Source: JAVBLF01 sp031553675 (GTDB lineage Bacteria; Bacillota; Clostridia; Christensenellales; CALWSW01). Taken from it: a stretch of 30,643 nucleotides of DNA. Of this stretch, positions 14,375 through 21,779 are shown piece after piece (positions within the stretch are counted from its first letter, which is position 1; each line of letters begins with the position of its first letter). The DNA lies in assembly GCA_031553675.1 (NCBI GenBank), contig JAVBLF010000078.1, positions 1 to 30,643 on the forward strand. Direction: 5' to 3'. Under the pieces are notes generated by a model, which worked only from the letters and a program-made list of their open reading frames with translations, did not search any database and was not told the DNA's origin. The position numbers and the translations under genes are program-made.

Positions 14375-14410
14375 GCAAAATATCTCGGAAGAAATATTGA
14401 TATATTTTGC
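14375..14410 (+). promoter_or_regulatory. 5'-leader stem-loop before the second SH3b gene
   Basis: GCAAAATAT (14375-14383) is perfectly complementary to ATATTTTGC (14402-14410) with an 18-base loop. It lies between the promoter and the AAGGTGAG ribosome site (14419-14427). Confidence 0.45.
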
Positions 14411-14431
14411 AATGCACGAAAGGTGAGATTC

Positions 14432-15634
14432 ATGCGCAAACGATTCGGGGCGTTGAGCCTCGTTTGCTTGTTGATCGTAAGCATCTTCGGACTGCTCCCA
14501 CTCACAGCATCGGCCAAGAAAAACGAAATCGGTCAAATCGTCGGCAACGACGTCAACCTTCGAAAAGAGCCCAGCCAAGACTCGGAATCGCTGGTCAAAC
14601 TTTCGCCGGGTACCCTCGCCGAAGTGCTGGATACCGTCGACGACCCCAACAGTTCCGCCAAGTGGTACCATGTCTCCTCGAAGGGTCTGACGGGCTACGT
14701 GCGCGAGGATATGCTTCTGATCCGCAGCCTTTCCAACCGCGTCGGCTACGTGATCGCGGACGGCGCCAACCTGCGCAGCGATCCCGGTCAAAGCGCTCCG
14801 GTCAAGATCCGCATGGCGGGCGGCAAACCCGTGACGATCCAGCTCATGACGGGCGGATGGTTTTTGGTCAAGTACCAGGGCATCGAGGGCTTTGTCTACT
14901 ACGATCTGATCGAGCTGAGCAAAGATCAGACGTCGAACGACGCCTACGACATGTACCTCAAGTTCGGCATGGCCGGCATGGCGGTACGCGACCTGCAAAA
15001 CGAACTCGTCAAGCGCAACTTTATGGACGCCAAGACGGTCGATGGCGTCTACGGCAACGGCACCGTTAACGCCATTCGCGAGTTCCAGAAGCTCGCCGAA
15101 ATCCCCAAACCCGACGGCGTTGCCGGTCCGACGACGATCAAAGCGCTTTTCGACCCGAACAACAAGGTCAAAAAAGCCCCCAAGGTGCCCAAGTCCTCGA
15201 ACGATTTCTATGGGCGTGTCGAAACGGTCGATTGGTGGAAGGGCGGCAACAAGATCCTCCGTCGTCCGGGCGGCGTTTGCACGGTGTACGACGTCAAATC
15301 CGGCAAATCTTTTAAGATTCGCCGCACTGGCGGCACGAACCACAACGACTGCGGGCCGCTGACCGCCGCCGATACCGCGATCTTCAAAAGCATTCTCGGC
15401 GGGCGCTGGTCGCACGACAAACGACCGATCATCGTCATCGTCGGCAGTCACTGCTATGCGGCCAGCATCTACTGCATGCCGCACGGCCACCAGGTCATTG
15501 CGAACAATAACTACCCCGGCATGTTGTGCATTCACTTTTCGAATTCGAGGACGCACGGCGGCAACCGGATCGATCCGCTCCATAAGAGCAACATACAGTA
15601 TGTTTACAACAAGTACAAAGACAAAAAATCATAA
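14432..15634 (+). CDS. Secreted SH3b/PG-binding protein with uncharacterised Cys-His C-terminal domain
   Basis: 400 residues. Signal peptide 1-28 (MRKRFGALSLVCLLI...TASA). SH3b domains at about 32-95 (GNDVNLRKEP, WYHVSSKGLTGYV) and 104-162 (GANLRSD, GWFLVKYQG). PG_binding_1 at about 178-242 (MAGMAVRDLQNELVKRNFM, VDGVYGNGTVNAIREFQ, DGVAGPTTIKALF). A Lys/Pro linker leads to the C-terminal domain (about 261-395) with the order N-H-x-D (303-306), ADT, GG.W, R, YAAS, M-P-H-G (349-352), C-I-H-F (366-369) and S-R-T-H (372-375). The same order occurs in the next gene. The conserved His, Cys and Asp suggest an enzyme acting on the cell wall, but I know no named function. ATG 14432 follows AAGGTGAG; the N-terminal extension in the same frame has no ribosome site. 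Confidence 0.87.
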   Translation: MRKRFGALSLVCLLIVSIFGLLPLTASAKKNEIGQIVGNDVNLRKEPSQDSESLVKLSPGTLAEVLDTVDDPNSSAKWYHVSSKGLTGYVREDMLLIRSLSNRVGYVIADGANLRSDPGQSAPVKIRMAGGKPVTIQLMTGGWFLVKYQGIEGFVYYDLIELSKDQTSNDAYDMYLKFGMAGMAVRDLQNELVKRNFMDAKTVDGVYGNGTVNAIREFQKLAEIPKPDGVAGPTTIKALFDPNNKVKKAPKVPKSSNDFYGRVETVDWWKGGNKILRRPGGVCTVYDVKSGKSFKIRRTGGTNHNDCGPLTAADTAIFKSILGGRWSHDKRPIIVIVGSHCYAASIYCMPHGHQVIANNNYPGMLCIHFSNSRTHGGNRIDPLHKSNIQYVYNKYKDKKS

Positions 15635-15652
15635 GAGATTCGCGCACAGGAC

Positions 15653-15744
15653 GCCGACCTTGCTGAGCAAGGTTGGCACTCTGTGATGCGTTGAGAAGCT
15701 TCAGGCGGAATCTTGTCCGCCTATGAAACCGGTTCCAAACCGGT
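15653..15744. other. Cluster of three hairpins between the second and third SH3b genes
   Basis: In the 157-bp gap three hairpins follow each other. (1) GCCGACCTTGC (15653-15663) with GCAAGGTTGGC (15667-15677), loop TGA, one G-U. (2) AGGCGGA (15703-15709) with TCCGCCT (15716-15722). (3) ACCGGT (15728-15733) with ACCGGT (15739-15744). None ends in a T-run. They may tune read-through, mRNA stability or processing between the two genes; no convincing promoter is visible in the gap. Confidence 0.45.
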
Positions 15745-15791
15745 CGTTCTGATGTGTGAGTGTGATACTTGTGTGGAAAGTGAGGCATGAC

Positions 15792-17501
15792 ATGACTTTG
15801 CGAAGGAGTTGGGTGCAACTGGGTGCGGCGCTCGCCGCGTCGGCCATCATGGCGGCGACCGCGATGACGGCCACGGCGAGTCAGAAAGGCGTCGTCAACA
15901 CGACGGACGCCAACGTAAGAGCCAAGGCGAGCACGACGGCTGATGTCGTCACGACGGCCGAAAAGGGCGATACGCTGACCTTGGGCGAGGCGCGGGAGGG
16001 CTGGTACAAAGTCACCGTACACGGCAAAACCGGCTACATCCGCGCGGACAAGGTCGACGTCGCTTCGAAAACGAAGTCGAGTGCGAAGGCCGAGGTGAAC
16101 GCCGCCACCGCAAAGAGCGGCGATACCGTCTACGTCGACAAAAAGGGCGTCAACCTCCGTTCGCGGGCCAACACAGACGCAGACGTCGTGAAAAAGCTCG
16201 CGGTCGGCGATGCACTCAAGGTGATGGGCACGAGCGGCGAATGGTACAAGGTTTCGTCGGACGGCACCTATGGCTACGTCCGCGCCGATTTGACGGCGAG
16301 CCAGAAGCCGTCCGATGCGAACGCTTCCAAGAGCCAGGATGCAGACGCGACCGCCGAAGCACAGACCGAGGCGAAAACCGAGGCCAAACCAGTCGGCCCC
16401 GTCGTCCACAACGGCGATGACGCGCGGATACCCGACATCACCGGCCTGGACGACAAGACCGCTGCGAAGGTCGAGGCGGCCGCCGAAGAGGAAGATCACG
16501 AAGCGGAAGACGAAACCGTCACGGAGCCTTTTGACATCGCGGAGCCCAACATTGGACAACCTGGCATCTACGCGGTCGCGCCGGAATCGGCGAACGATCC
16601 GAGCCAGAACCTTGGCATCGGCGCCACATCCGCTGGAGGCATGTCCGCCGACGGCACGTCCGCCGACGGCGCGTCCGCCGACGGCACGGCTCCTGACGGC
16701 ACGGCTCCTGTCGGCGCGATTTCTGACGGCACGTCCGCCGAAGGCACGTCCGCCGATGCTTCGAATCAGGTGGGCATTCCGGCGGCGGGGGACGCTACGC
16801 CCCCATCGGGATCGTCCCTGGCAGCGGCGATCGATTCGACCCTTTCCAGCAAGCCGATGACCGTCAACGAAATGCAGCGCGACCTGAGCGCCCTCGGCTT
16901 CTACACCGGCAAAGAGGACGGCAAGGTGGGCACCTGGACGCTCGCCGCGCTGAAATCCTTCCAGCGAGCCTACGACATCGAAGTCGACGGCAAGCTGGGC
17001 CAGCAGACCATTCAAACGATCCGCGCCGCCCTTTCCATCGGCGGAAATGGTCGCTCGGCCGCGCGCGTGCGCACCTCGCACGGCGTCATCCTCTCGGAAT
17101 GGTTCAATTACATGCGCGCGCATTTCCCGAAATACGTCTCGCTGAAATGCGTGGACGTCGCAACGGGGGAAAGCTTCCACCTGCGCGCCTTCTCTTGCGG
17201 CAACCACGCCGACGTCGAGCCGCCCACAAAGGCCGACACCGAAATCATCAAACGCATCAATGGCGGCAAATGGGCCTGGACGCCCCGCGCCATCTGGGTC
17301 TACATTGAAGGCCAGCCTTACGCTGCTGCGATCAACGTCATGCCACACGGCCCAGACACCTTGCCCGACAACGGCATGAGCGGCCAGATCTGCATGCACT
17401 TTTTGCACAGCCGGCAGCACAACACCGGCCAAGAGAACAAAAACCTCCAGGCGGCCGTTCTCAATTCCTTTGCCCAGGCAGACAAAGCGCCTTCCAAGTG
17501 A
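15792..17501 (+). CDS. Secreted SH3b/PG-binding protein with Cys-His domain and Ser/Ala/Asp/Gly repeats
   Basis: 569 residues. Signal peptide about 1-30 (RRSWVQLGAALAASAIMAATAMTATAS). SH3b domains at about 33-90 and 113-168 (VNLRSRA, WYKV, GYVRADL in both). Residues 170-345 are a disordered acidic linker: Lys/Glu/Ala-rich, then a pentapeptide repeat (285-324). PG_binding_1 lies at about 355-414 (MTVNEMQRDLSALGFYTG, VGTWTLAALKSFQ, VDGKLGQQTIQTI). The C-terminal domain (about 430-560) repeats that of the previous gene: N-H-A-D (471-474), ADT, GGKW, YAAA, M-P-H-G (517-520), C-M-H-F (534-537), S-R-Q-H (540-543). ATG 15792 follows AAAGTGAGG by seven bases. It is a paralogue of the previous gene and shares its unexplained domain. 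A terminator follows. Confidence 0.87.
   Translation: MTLRRSWVQLGAALAASAIMAATAMTATASQKGVVNTTDANVRAKASTTADVVTTAEKGDTLTLGEAREGWYKVTVHGKTGYIRADKVDVASKTKSSAKAEVNAATAKSGDTVYVDKKGVNLRSRANTDADVVKKLAVGDALKVMGTSGEWYKVSSDGTYGYVRADLTASQKPSDANASKSQDADATAEAQTEAKTEAKPVGPVVHNGDDARIPDITGLDDKTAAKVEAAAEEEDHEAEDETVTEPFDIAEPNIGQPGIYAVAPESANDPSQNLGIGATSAGGMSADGTSADGASADGTAPDGTAPVGAISDGTSAEGTSADASNQVGIPAAGDATPPSGSSLAAAIDSTLSSKPMTVNEMQRDLSALGFYTGKEDGKVGTWTLAALKSFQRAYDIEVDGKLGQQTIQTIRAALSIGGNGRSAARVRTSHGVILSEWFNYMRAHFPKYVSLKCVDVATGESFHLRAFSCGNHADVEPPTKADTEIIKRINGGKWAWTPRAIWVYIEGQPYAAAINVMPHGPDTLPDNGMSGQICMHFLHSRQHNTGQENKNLQAAVLNSFAQADKAPSK
16644..16763 (+). repeat. In-frame 15-bp tandem repeat (SADGT-type)
   Basis: About eight degenerate copies of a 15-bp unit (GCCGACGGCACGTCC and variants) encode Ser-Ala-Asp-Gly-Thr/Ala pentapeptides in the linker of the third SH3b protein. 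It is a flexible spacer and a likely site of length change. Confidence 0.8.
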
Positions 17502-17540
17502 GAACTTGTACGTCGGGGCGACCCATCAGATGCCAAGCGA

Positions 17541-17567
17541 AAAAGTGTCCGAAAGGGCACTTTTTTT
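17541..17567 (+). terminator. Rho-independent terminator after the third SH3b gene
   Basis: AAAAGTGTCC (17541-17550), tetraloop GAAA, GGGCACTTTT (17555-17564) with one G-U, then T7 in total (17561-17567). Confidence 0.88.
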
Positions 17568-17657
17568 ACGCGCGTCGCCCGGCTTGGGCGGGACGTATAT
17601 TCGATGCGTCGCGGGAATAGGCTAATGAGGATGAATTTTGTGAAAAGATGGGGAACG

Positions 17658-18014
17658 ATGGCACGGACGACGAGGAAAAGGCAGACGCTTTTGGGCCTGA
17701 TGACGGGACTGATCAACGGCGCGTTCGGCGGCGGGGGCGGCATGTTCGCCGTGCCCATGCTGATCGACATGGGAAAGGAACAGCACGACGCCCAGGCGAC
17801 GGCCATGGCGCTCATATTGCCGATGACGGTGGCGACGGCCGTCGCGTATGTGTGGAGGGCGGGCATCACCTGGCAGGCGATCTGGGCGGCGCTCGGCTCG
17901 ATACCGGGGGCATGGCTGGGCGCGCGCTGGATGGGGCGCATGCGGTCGGTCTGGCTGAGCCGGCTCTTCGCAGCGTTTGCGCTTTTGGCCGGCATCCGGA
18001 TGCTGCTGCTTTGA
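17658..18014 (+). CDS. Half-size TauE/SafE-family membrane protein (first of a pair)
   Basis: 118 residues from ATG 17658. TauE/SafE proteins, putative anion or sulfonate/sulfite exporters, are normally about 250 residues made of two similar halves; this is one half only. It starts with a hydrophobic segment holding the family-type glycine motif GLINGAFGGGGGMFAVPML, then MALILPMTVATAVAYVWRAG, ALGSIPGAWLGARWMG and a C-terminal helix (LSRLFAAFALLAGIRMLLL). The start is ambiguous: GTG 17640 with GAGG nine bases upstream, and ATGs at 17625 and 17631, are in frame. It ends 10 bp before the next half-size protein, so the two probably assemble into one pseudo-symmetric carrier. Confidence 0.8.
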   Translation: MARTTRKRQTLLGLMTGLINGAFGGGGGMFAVPMLIDMGKEQHDAQATAMALILPMTVATAVAYVWRAGITWQAIWAALGSIPGAWLGARWMGRMRSVWLSRLFAAFALLAGIRMLLL

Positions 18015-18024
18015 GGGGGAGGCT

Positions 18025-18447
18025 ATGTTGAGCGCTTTGATCGGCTTCGCTTCGGGTGCGATTAGCGGTCTGGGCTTGGGGGGCGGAACGGTACTCATGC
18101 CGCTCATGACGGCTTTCGTCGGCTTGTCGCAGCTCGAAGCCCAGTGCGCCAACCTGATTGCCTACCTGCCATCGGCGTCCGTCGCACTCCGGGCGCACAT
18201 TCGCGCGCGGCGCGTCGATGGCGCTTTGGTGCGAAAGCTGTTGATTTGGGGATTTTTGGGGATGGCTGCCGGAATTGCGGTCGCGTTTTTTCTGCCGAAT
18301 GCTTGGCTCAAAAAGGGGTTCGCGGTGTTTTTGATCGGCGTCGGACTTTGGCAATTCCGCGAAGGCGAGCGGGCGCACCGCCGAGAAAAGCGGCAAGACA
18401 GCGGCCCGGATGGGTGTGGAGAAGGAGGGAATGCGCGTGATCGATGA
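18025..18447 (+). CDS. Half-size TauE/SafE-family membrane protein (second of a pair)
   Basis: 140 residues. Same half-domain layout: SALIGFASGAISGLGLGGGTVLMPLM with the glycine motif, QCANLIAYLPSASVAL, then LIWGFLGMAAGIAVAFF and FAVFLIGVGLW, and a hydrophilic C-terminal tail rich in Arg and Gly. ATG 18025 follows a strong GGGGGAGG site. It is 10 bp after its partner and its 3' end overlaps the following YlmC/YmxH-family gene by 11 bp. The pair plausibly forms one transporter, substrate unknown. Confidence 0.82.
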   Translation: MLSALIGFASGAISGLGLGGGTVLMPLMTAFVGLSQLEAQCANLIAYLPSASVALRAHIRARRVDGALVRKLLIWGFLGMAAGIAVAFFLPNAWLKKGFAVFLIGVGLWQFREGERAHRREKRQDSGPDGCGEGGNARDR

Positions 18448-18757
18448 GGAGTTCGAGGCCAGCCTCCATGATTTGAAACGAGAAGTGAAGCGGGGGCCCA
18501 ATTGCAGTTTCGAGGAAATCTGCAACAAGGAAGTGATCAACGTCTGCGATGGAAGGCGCTTGGGCTACGTCTGCAACTGTGAAGTCGATGCGGACAACGG
18601 CTGCATCGTGTCGATCATCGTGCCGGGCATTCCCAAGCTCTTTGGCCTATTGCGCGGCGAAAAGGACTACTGCATCACGTGGCGACACATCGTCAAGATC
18701 GGCATCGACGTCATCCTGGTCGACATCGACGACCGCGGCGGAAAGCTTTTGGATTGA
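18437..18757 (+). CDS. YlmC/YmxH-family sporulation protein (PRC-barrel-like)
   Basis: 106 residues from GTG 18437. The core from about residue 27 (CSFEEICNKEVINVCDGRRLGYV, then EVDADNGCIVSIIVPG, GLLRGEKDYCITWRHIVKIGIDVILVDI) is the small PRC-barrel-like YlmC/YmxH family seen in sporulating Bacillota. The role is unclear; YlmC and YmxH are linked to sporulation by expression and genomic context. The start GTG 18437 follows AAGGAGGG by seven bases; the ATG at 18431 is only one base from that site, so it is less likely. It overlaps the upstream membrane gene by 11 bp, indicating coupled translation, and is followed by a strong terminator. Confidence 0.85.
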   Translation: MIDEEFEASLHDLKREVKRGPNCSFEEICNKEVINVCDGRRLGYVCNCEVDADNGCIVSIIVPGIPKLFGLLRGEKDYCITWRHIVKIGIDVILVDIDDRGGKLLD

Positions 18758-18760
18758 AGT

Positions 18761-18795
18761 AAAAAGGCCTTTGCTATTTCGCAAGGGCCTTTTTT
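18761..18795. terminator. Bidirectional rho-independent terminator
   Basis: AAAAAGGCCTTTGC (18761-18774), loop TATTTC, GCAAGGGCCTTTTTT (18781-18795), a 14-bp stem with one G-U. On the minus strand a T5 run follows, so it also ends the PstS-like gene that stops at 18821. Confidence 0.9.
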
Positions 18796-18820
18796 GTGCT
18801 TATGCGCTTCGCCTCGAGCC

Positions 18821-19867
18821 TTAGGGAAGGGCAACGTAGCCCGCATCCTTCACGCACTGCTTGCCGACATCGGTCAAGAACCAGTCGCGCAGGCGGCGGG
18901 CGGCGGAATGGGGGGATTCGCTCTCGCGGATGACGGCGTAAAAGTCGTTGACGTGCGGATAGCTGCCGTCGGCGATCGAATCGTTGCTCGGCATAACGCC
19001 GTCGACGGCGATGAATTTCAAGCCGGGGACGCTGTACATGCTGCTGGCGTAATAGTAGACGGAATAGCCGATCGCGCGCGGGTCGTTGTCATAGGCGGCG
19101 ATCCACTCGATCAAGCCCGACATTTCCGTCGCCACCCAGGACGTGGGCGCTTGCATGAGCGGGCGATCGCCCATCACGAGGCTGACGAAAAGCGATTGGC
19201 TGCCCGAATCGGGGTCGCGCTGGAAGGGAATGATGGAACCGTCCTGGCCGCCGACTTCGCTCCAATTCGTGATCTTGCCCTCGTAGATGCCGCGGATCTG
19301 TTCGGTCGTCAGCGAATCGACGGGGTTGTCGGCGTTGGCGATGAAGACGAGGGCATCGCGTCCGATGGGCGTGTATTCGAGCTTGACGCCGCTCTCGGCG
19401 ATCAATTGGCGCGTGCCGCCGCTCGGTTCATAGGCGAGCAGAAAGTCGGTGGATTCATTGATCAGATAGTTGTACGCCATGGACGTGCGCGAGGCTTGCA
19501 CGTAGGTCTGGGCCAATGCTTCGTCGATTCCGGTCGTCCGCGCGAAGGTGAGTGCCATCAGCGGCAGGTTGGCCGTCGAGCCATCCATGCGCGGGAAGTT
19601 CTCGACCGTGAAGATCGGCTTGGCCGGTAGGGGGGTGGCGCTCGCTTCGGCGCTCGGCGTGGGCGACGCTTCGGGCGTCGGTGTCGGAGTTGGCTCCTCG
19701 GGGGTGGGCGACGGCAATGGCGTCGGTTCCGGCGTCGGCTTCGCTGTGGCCGAAGGGCTGGGGCTCAGGGCAGCGGTGGGGATTTCGGCTTTGGGTTTGC
19801 AGGCGGCCAGAGCCGCAACCGCGGCGCAGAGCAGCAGCGCAATGACGCGTCTCACACCTCGATTCAT
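18821..19867 (-). CDS. PstS-like periplasmic-binding lipoprotein
   Basis: 348 residues. Lipoprotein signal with lipobox A-L-A-A-C (lipid-bearing Cys23), then a stalk of Pro, Thr, Ser and Glu (about 28-84), and a type-II binding domain (about 86-348). The domain shows PstS-family marks: D-G-S-T-A-N-L-P-L at its start, PIGRDALVFIANADNPV, LTTEQIRGIYEGKITNWSEVGG, and the RDPDSGSQSLF anion-binding loop. PstS proteins bind phosphate outside the cell for an ABC importer. No pstC, pstA or pstB gene is beside it, so it may be a scavenging or sensing lipoprotein rather than part of a local transporter. The ATG has GGGAGAAG eight bases upstream. Confidence 0.88.
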   Translation of the reverse strand: MNRGVRRVIALLLCAAVAALAACKPKAEIPTAALSPSPSATAKPTPEPTPLPSPTPEEPTPTPTPEASPTPSAEASATPLPAKPIFTVENFPRMDGSTANLPLMALTFARTTGIDEALAQTYVQASRTSMAYNYLINESTDFLLAYEPSGGTRQLIAESGVKLEYTPIGRDALVFIANADNPVDSLTTEQIRGIYEGKITNWSEVGGQDGSIIPFQRDPDSGSQSLFVSLVMGDRPLMQAPTSWVATEMSGLIEWIAAYDNDPRAIGYSVYYYASSMYSVPGLKFIAVDGVMPSNDSIADGSYPHVNDFYAVIRESESPHSAARRLRDWFLTDVGKQCVKDAGYVALP

Positions 19868-19895
19868 GTCTTCTCCCTCATTTCAATCGTTTATC

Positions 19896-19968
19896 AACGC
19901 GAATCAAGGGTTGTCATCCGCTGGCGAAACATGTTCAGAACGGGCGGGGTTCAACCTTGATTCGCGTT
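19896..19968. repeat. 73-bp element bounded by 17-bp inverted repeats
   Basis: AACGCGAATCAAGG(G)TTG (19896-19913) and CAACCTTGATTCGCGTT (19952-19968) are inverted copies with one extra G, separated by 38 bp. The element fills most of the gap between the two lipoprotein genes and touches the stop codon of the upstream one. No T-run follows on the minus strand, so it does not look like a terminator; a REP-like or very small mobile element is possible. Confidence 0.6.
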
Positions 19969-19969
19969 A

Positions 19970-21640
19970 TCAGTCGTCGAGCATATCAAAGAAGCTCGTT
20001 TTCCAAATCCAATTGCCTTCCATGTCCATCATGCCCGACGTGAAGCCGCGATCGGCAAAAAGCCTTTCGCCGTCGCAGAAATAGATCTCGTTGAGGTCGT
20101 CGATCAACACTTCGCCGCGCTCGTCGAGCAGCGCGTAGCGGCTGGGCGAATAGCCCTCGTTCGTCTTGGCGGTGAAGAATCTGTGGTTCATGGCGTTGTA
20201 GGCATTGGCGCTCAACGTCTCCGGCGTCGTCGCGATGAGGGTGTAGGTGCCGGTCGGCACGATGAGCTCACCCGATTCGACGTCGAAAAGGCCGTATGTG
20301 CTGGTGTCGTTGGGGAGAATGCAGTTCAAAAAGCGGTTGTCGATCATGCCGGTCGGCTCGAGCTGCGTACCATCCGGCGCGCTGAGCGGCACCTCCATGC
20401 CCTTGCGGTTGAGCAAGACGCCGACGCTTTGATCCAGCGCCTGGGCCGTCATATAGTCGATGCCTTTGGCGGGCTCGGTGATCCAGGCGTACTGCGCGCT
20501 GATCGGTTCGAGCGTCACGGTGTCGCACAAATAGCTGACACTGCGCCCCTCTTCGATCTCCGTGACACAGAACACTTCGTCATCGCACCAGGTGATGGTC
20601 CAGTCGCGGAAGGGGACGATGAGTTTTTTCGCCGTCATGTCGTAGACGCCCGACCGTGCCGGGGCGTTGTTGACGTCCGGTTTGGTCAGAATGAGTTTGT
20701 CGCCCGAGAGATAAATGTAGCCGTATTCGGGCGGAATCATCCAGTCACCGGTCGAATCGACCGCGCCGCAGCCCGTGCCGCTCTCCGATCCATCGAGCAC
20801 CAAAAAGGGCTGGTCGGCCTCGCTCCGGTAGATGCCGACGCGACCGAGCAACGCGGCATTGGCGCGGGGGCTTCCGTCGCGGATCGACTGCATGTCGTAA
20901 AGGGTGGTCTTTGTTTCTTCGAATACGGCCAGCGTGCGGCCGTCGTCAAAGAGGCTGGGCGTCATGGTAAATTTGCTGTCGGAAGAGAGGGAGAAGCGTG
21001 TTTCGAGCGACGGATAGTGTAAGATGCGGATCTCCTTGTCACCTTTGGCGGCGGCGGCGATCAGATCGGGCGCGAGAAAGCGTGGCCAGAGCACGTCGCT
21101 GTACGCGTATTCCGTCAGGATCGTCCCGTCGGCGGTTGCGAATGCGGCTTCGCCTTCGAGCCGGTCTTCGTAGTAGGTTTCCCCTTCGTAGTGACCGATC
21201 TCGGTGCGCAGCACGTTTCCGGTTTCGCGGCAGAGGTAAATGAGCGCATCGGGGCGCAGGGCTTCGGACAAGGCTTTGTCATCATCTGTCACCGGCATGA
21301 CCCAGCTGTATTCCTGGGGAAAGACAAGCTCGCCGTTGGCGGACAAGACACCGGTCTTTCCCTTGTTGGCGCCGTGGTAATAGCGGAACAGGTAATAGCG
21401 CTGCCATTCGGCTGCCGGCGTGGGGCTTGGGCTGGGCAGGGGCGTAGATGTCGCGGTGGGTGACAAGAGCGCTTCGGTATGGGTTTCACTGGGGGGAGTG
21501 GGCGCCGCAACCGTCGCGGCCGGCGTCGGCAACACCGAGGCGCTGGGCGTCGCTTTGGGCTGTGGCATTCCGCACGCCCCCAGAATCGTGGCGAGCGCCA
21601 CGGCGAAGAGCGCCTGGATTCGTCTGTTGGCTTGCATCAT
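19970..21640 (-). CDS. Lipoprotein with Pro/Thr stalk and WG-like repeat domain
   Basis: 556 residues. Lipobox I-L-G-A-C with lipid-bearing Cys23, then a Pro/Thr/Ser/Ala stalk (about 25-80). The remainder has repeated motifs of the WG-repeat kind: K-T-G-V-L-S-A-N-G-E-L-V-F-P, GAVDSTGDWMIPPEYGYIYL, SGVYDMTAKKLIVPF, YGLFDVESGELIVP and RYALLDERGEVLID, each a G-x-D-x-x-G-x-x-x-x-P/D type strand pair, suggesting a beta-propeller-like fold on the cell surface. No enzyme motif is visible. A second ATG three bases inside has the better spacing to GGTGAGGA and may be the true start. It precedes the PstS-like lipoprotein on the same strand with a similar stalk, so both may be co-expressed. Function unknown. 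Confidence 0.85.
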   Translation of the reverse strand: MMQANRRIQALFAVALATILGACGMPQPKATPSASVLPTPAATVAAPTPPSETHTEALLSPTATSTPLPSPSPTPAAEWQRYYLFRYYHGANKGKTGVLSANGELVFPQEYSWVMPVTDDDKALSEALRPDALIYLCRETGNVLRTEIGHYEGETYYEDRLEGEAAFATADGTILTEYAYSDVLWPRFLAPDLIAAAAKGDKEIRILHYPSLETRFSLSSDSKFTMTPSLFDDGRTLAVFEETKTTLYDMQSIRDGSPRANAALLGRVGIYRSEADQPFLVLDGSESGTGCGAVDSTGDWMIPPEYGYIYLSGDKLILTKPDVNNAPARSGVYDMTAKKLIVPFRDWTITWCDDEVFCVTEIEEGRSVSYLCDTVTLEPISAQYAWITEPAKGIDYMTAQALDQSVGVLLNRKGMEVPLSAPDGTQLEPTGMIDNRFLNCILPNDTSTYGLFDVESGELIVPTGTYTLIATTPETLSANAYNAMNHRFFTAKTNEGYSPSRYALLDERGEVLIDDLNEIYFCDGERLFADRGFTSGMMDMEGNWIWKTSFFDMLDD

Positions 21641-21685
21641 TCCTCACCTCGTCTCACGTCACATCCTTACAAAGTATGCATAACC

Positions 21686-21714
21686 ATCATAATGCGCCAA
21701 TTGCCAATTGACAA
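21686..21714 (-). promoter_or_regulatory. Promoter of the WG-repeat lipoprotein
   Basis: On the minus strand: TTGTCA (21714-21709), 17-bp spacer, TATGAT (21691-21686). About 45 bp upstream of the ATG. Confidence 0.7.
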
Positions 21715-21779
21715 TGGGCAGGCGGTTTTTGTTTGCATTTTGCTTTGATTGGGCTGTGCCTGCGTGCGGAGTGTGGGAT

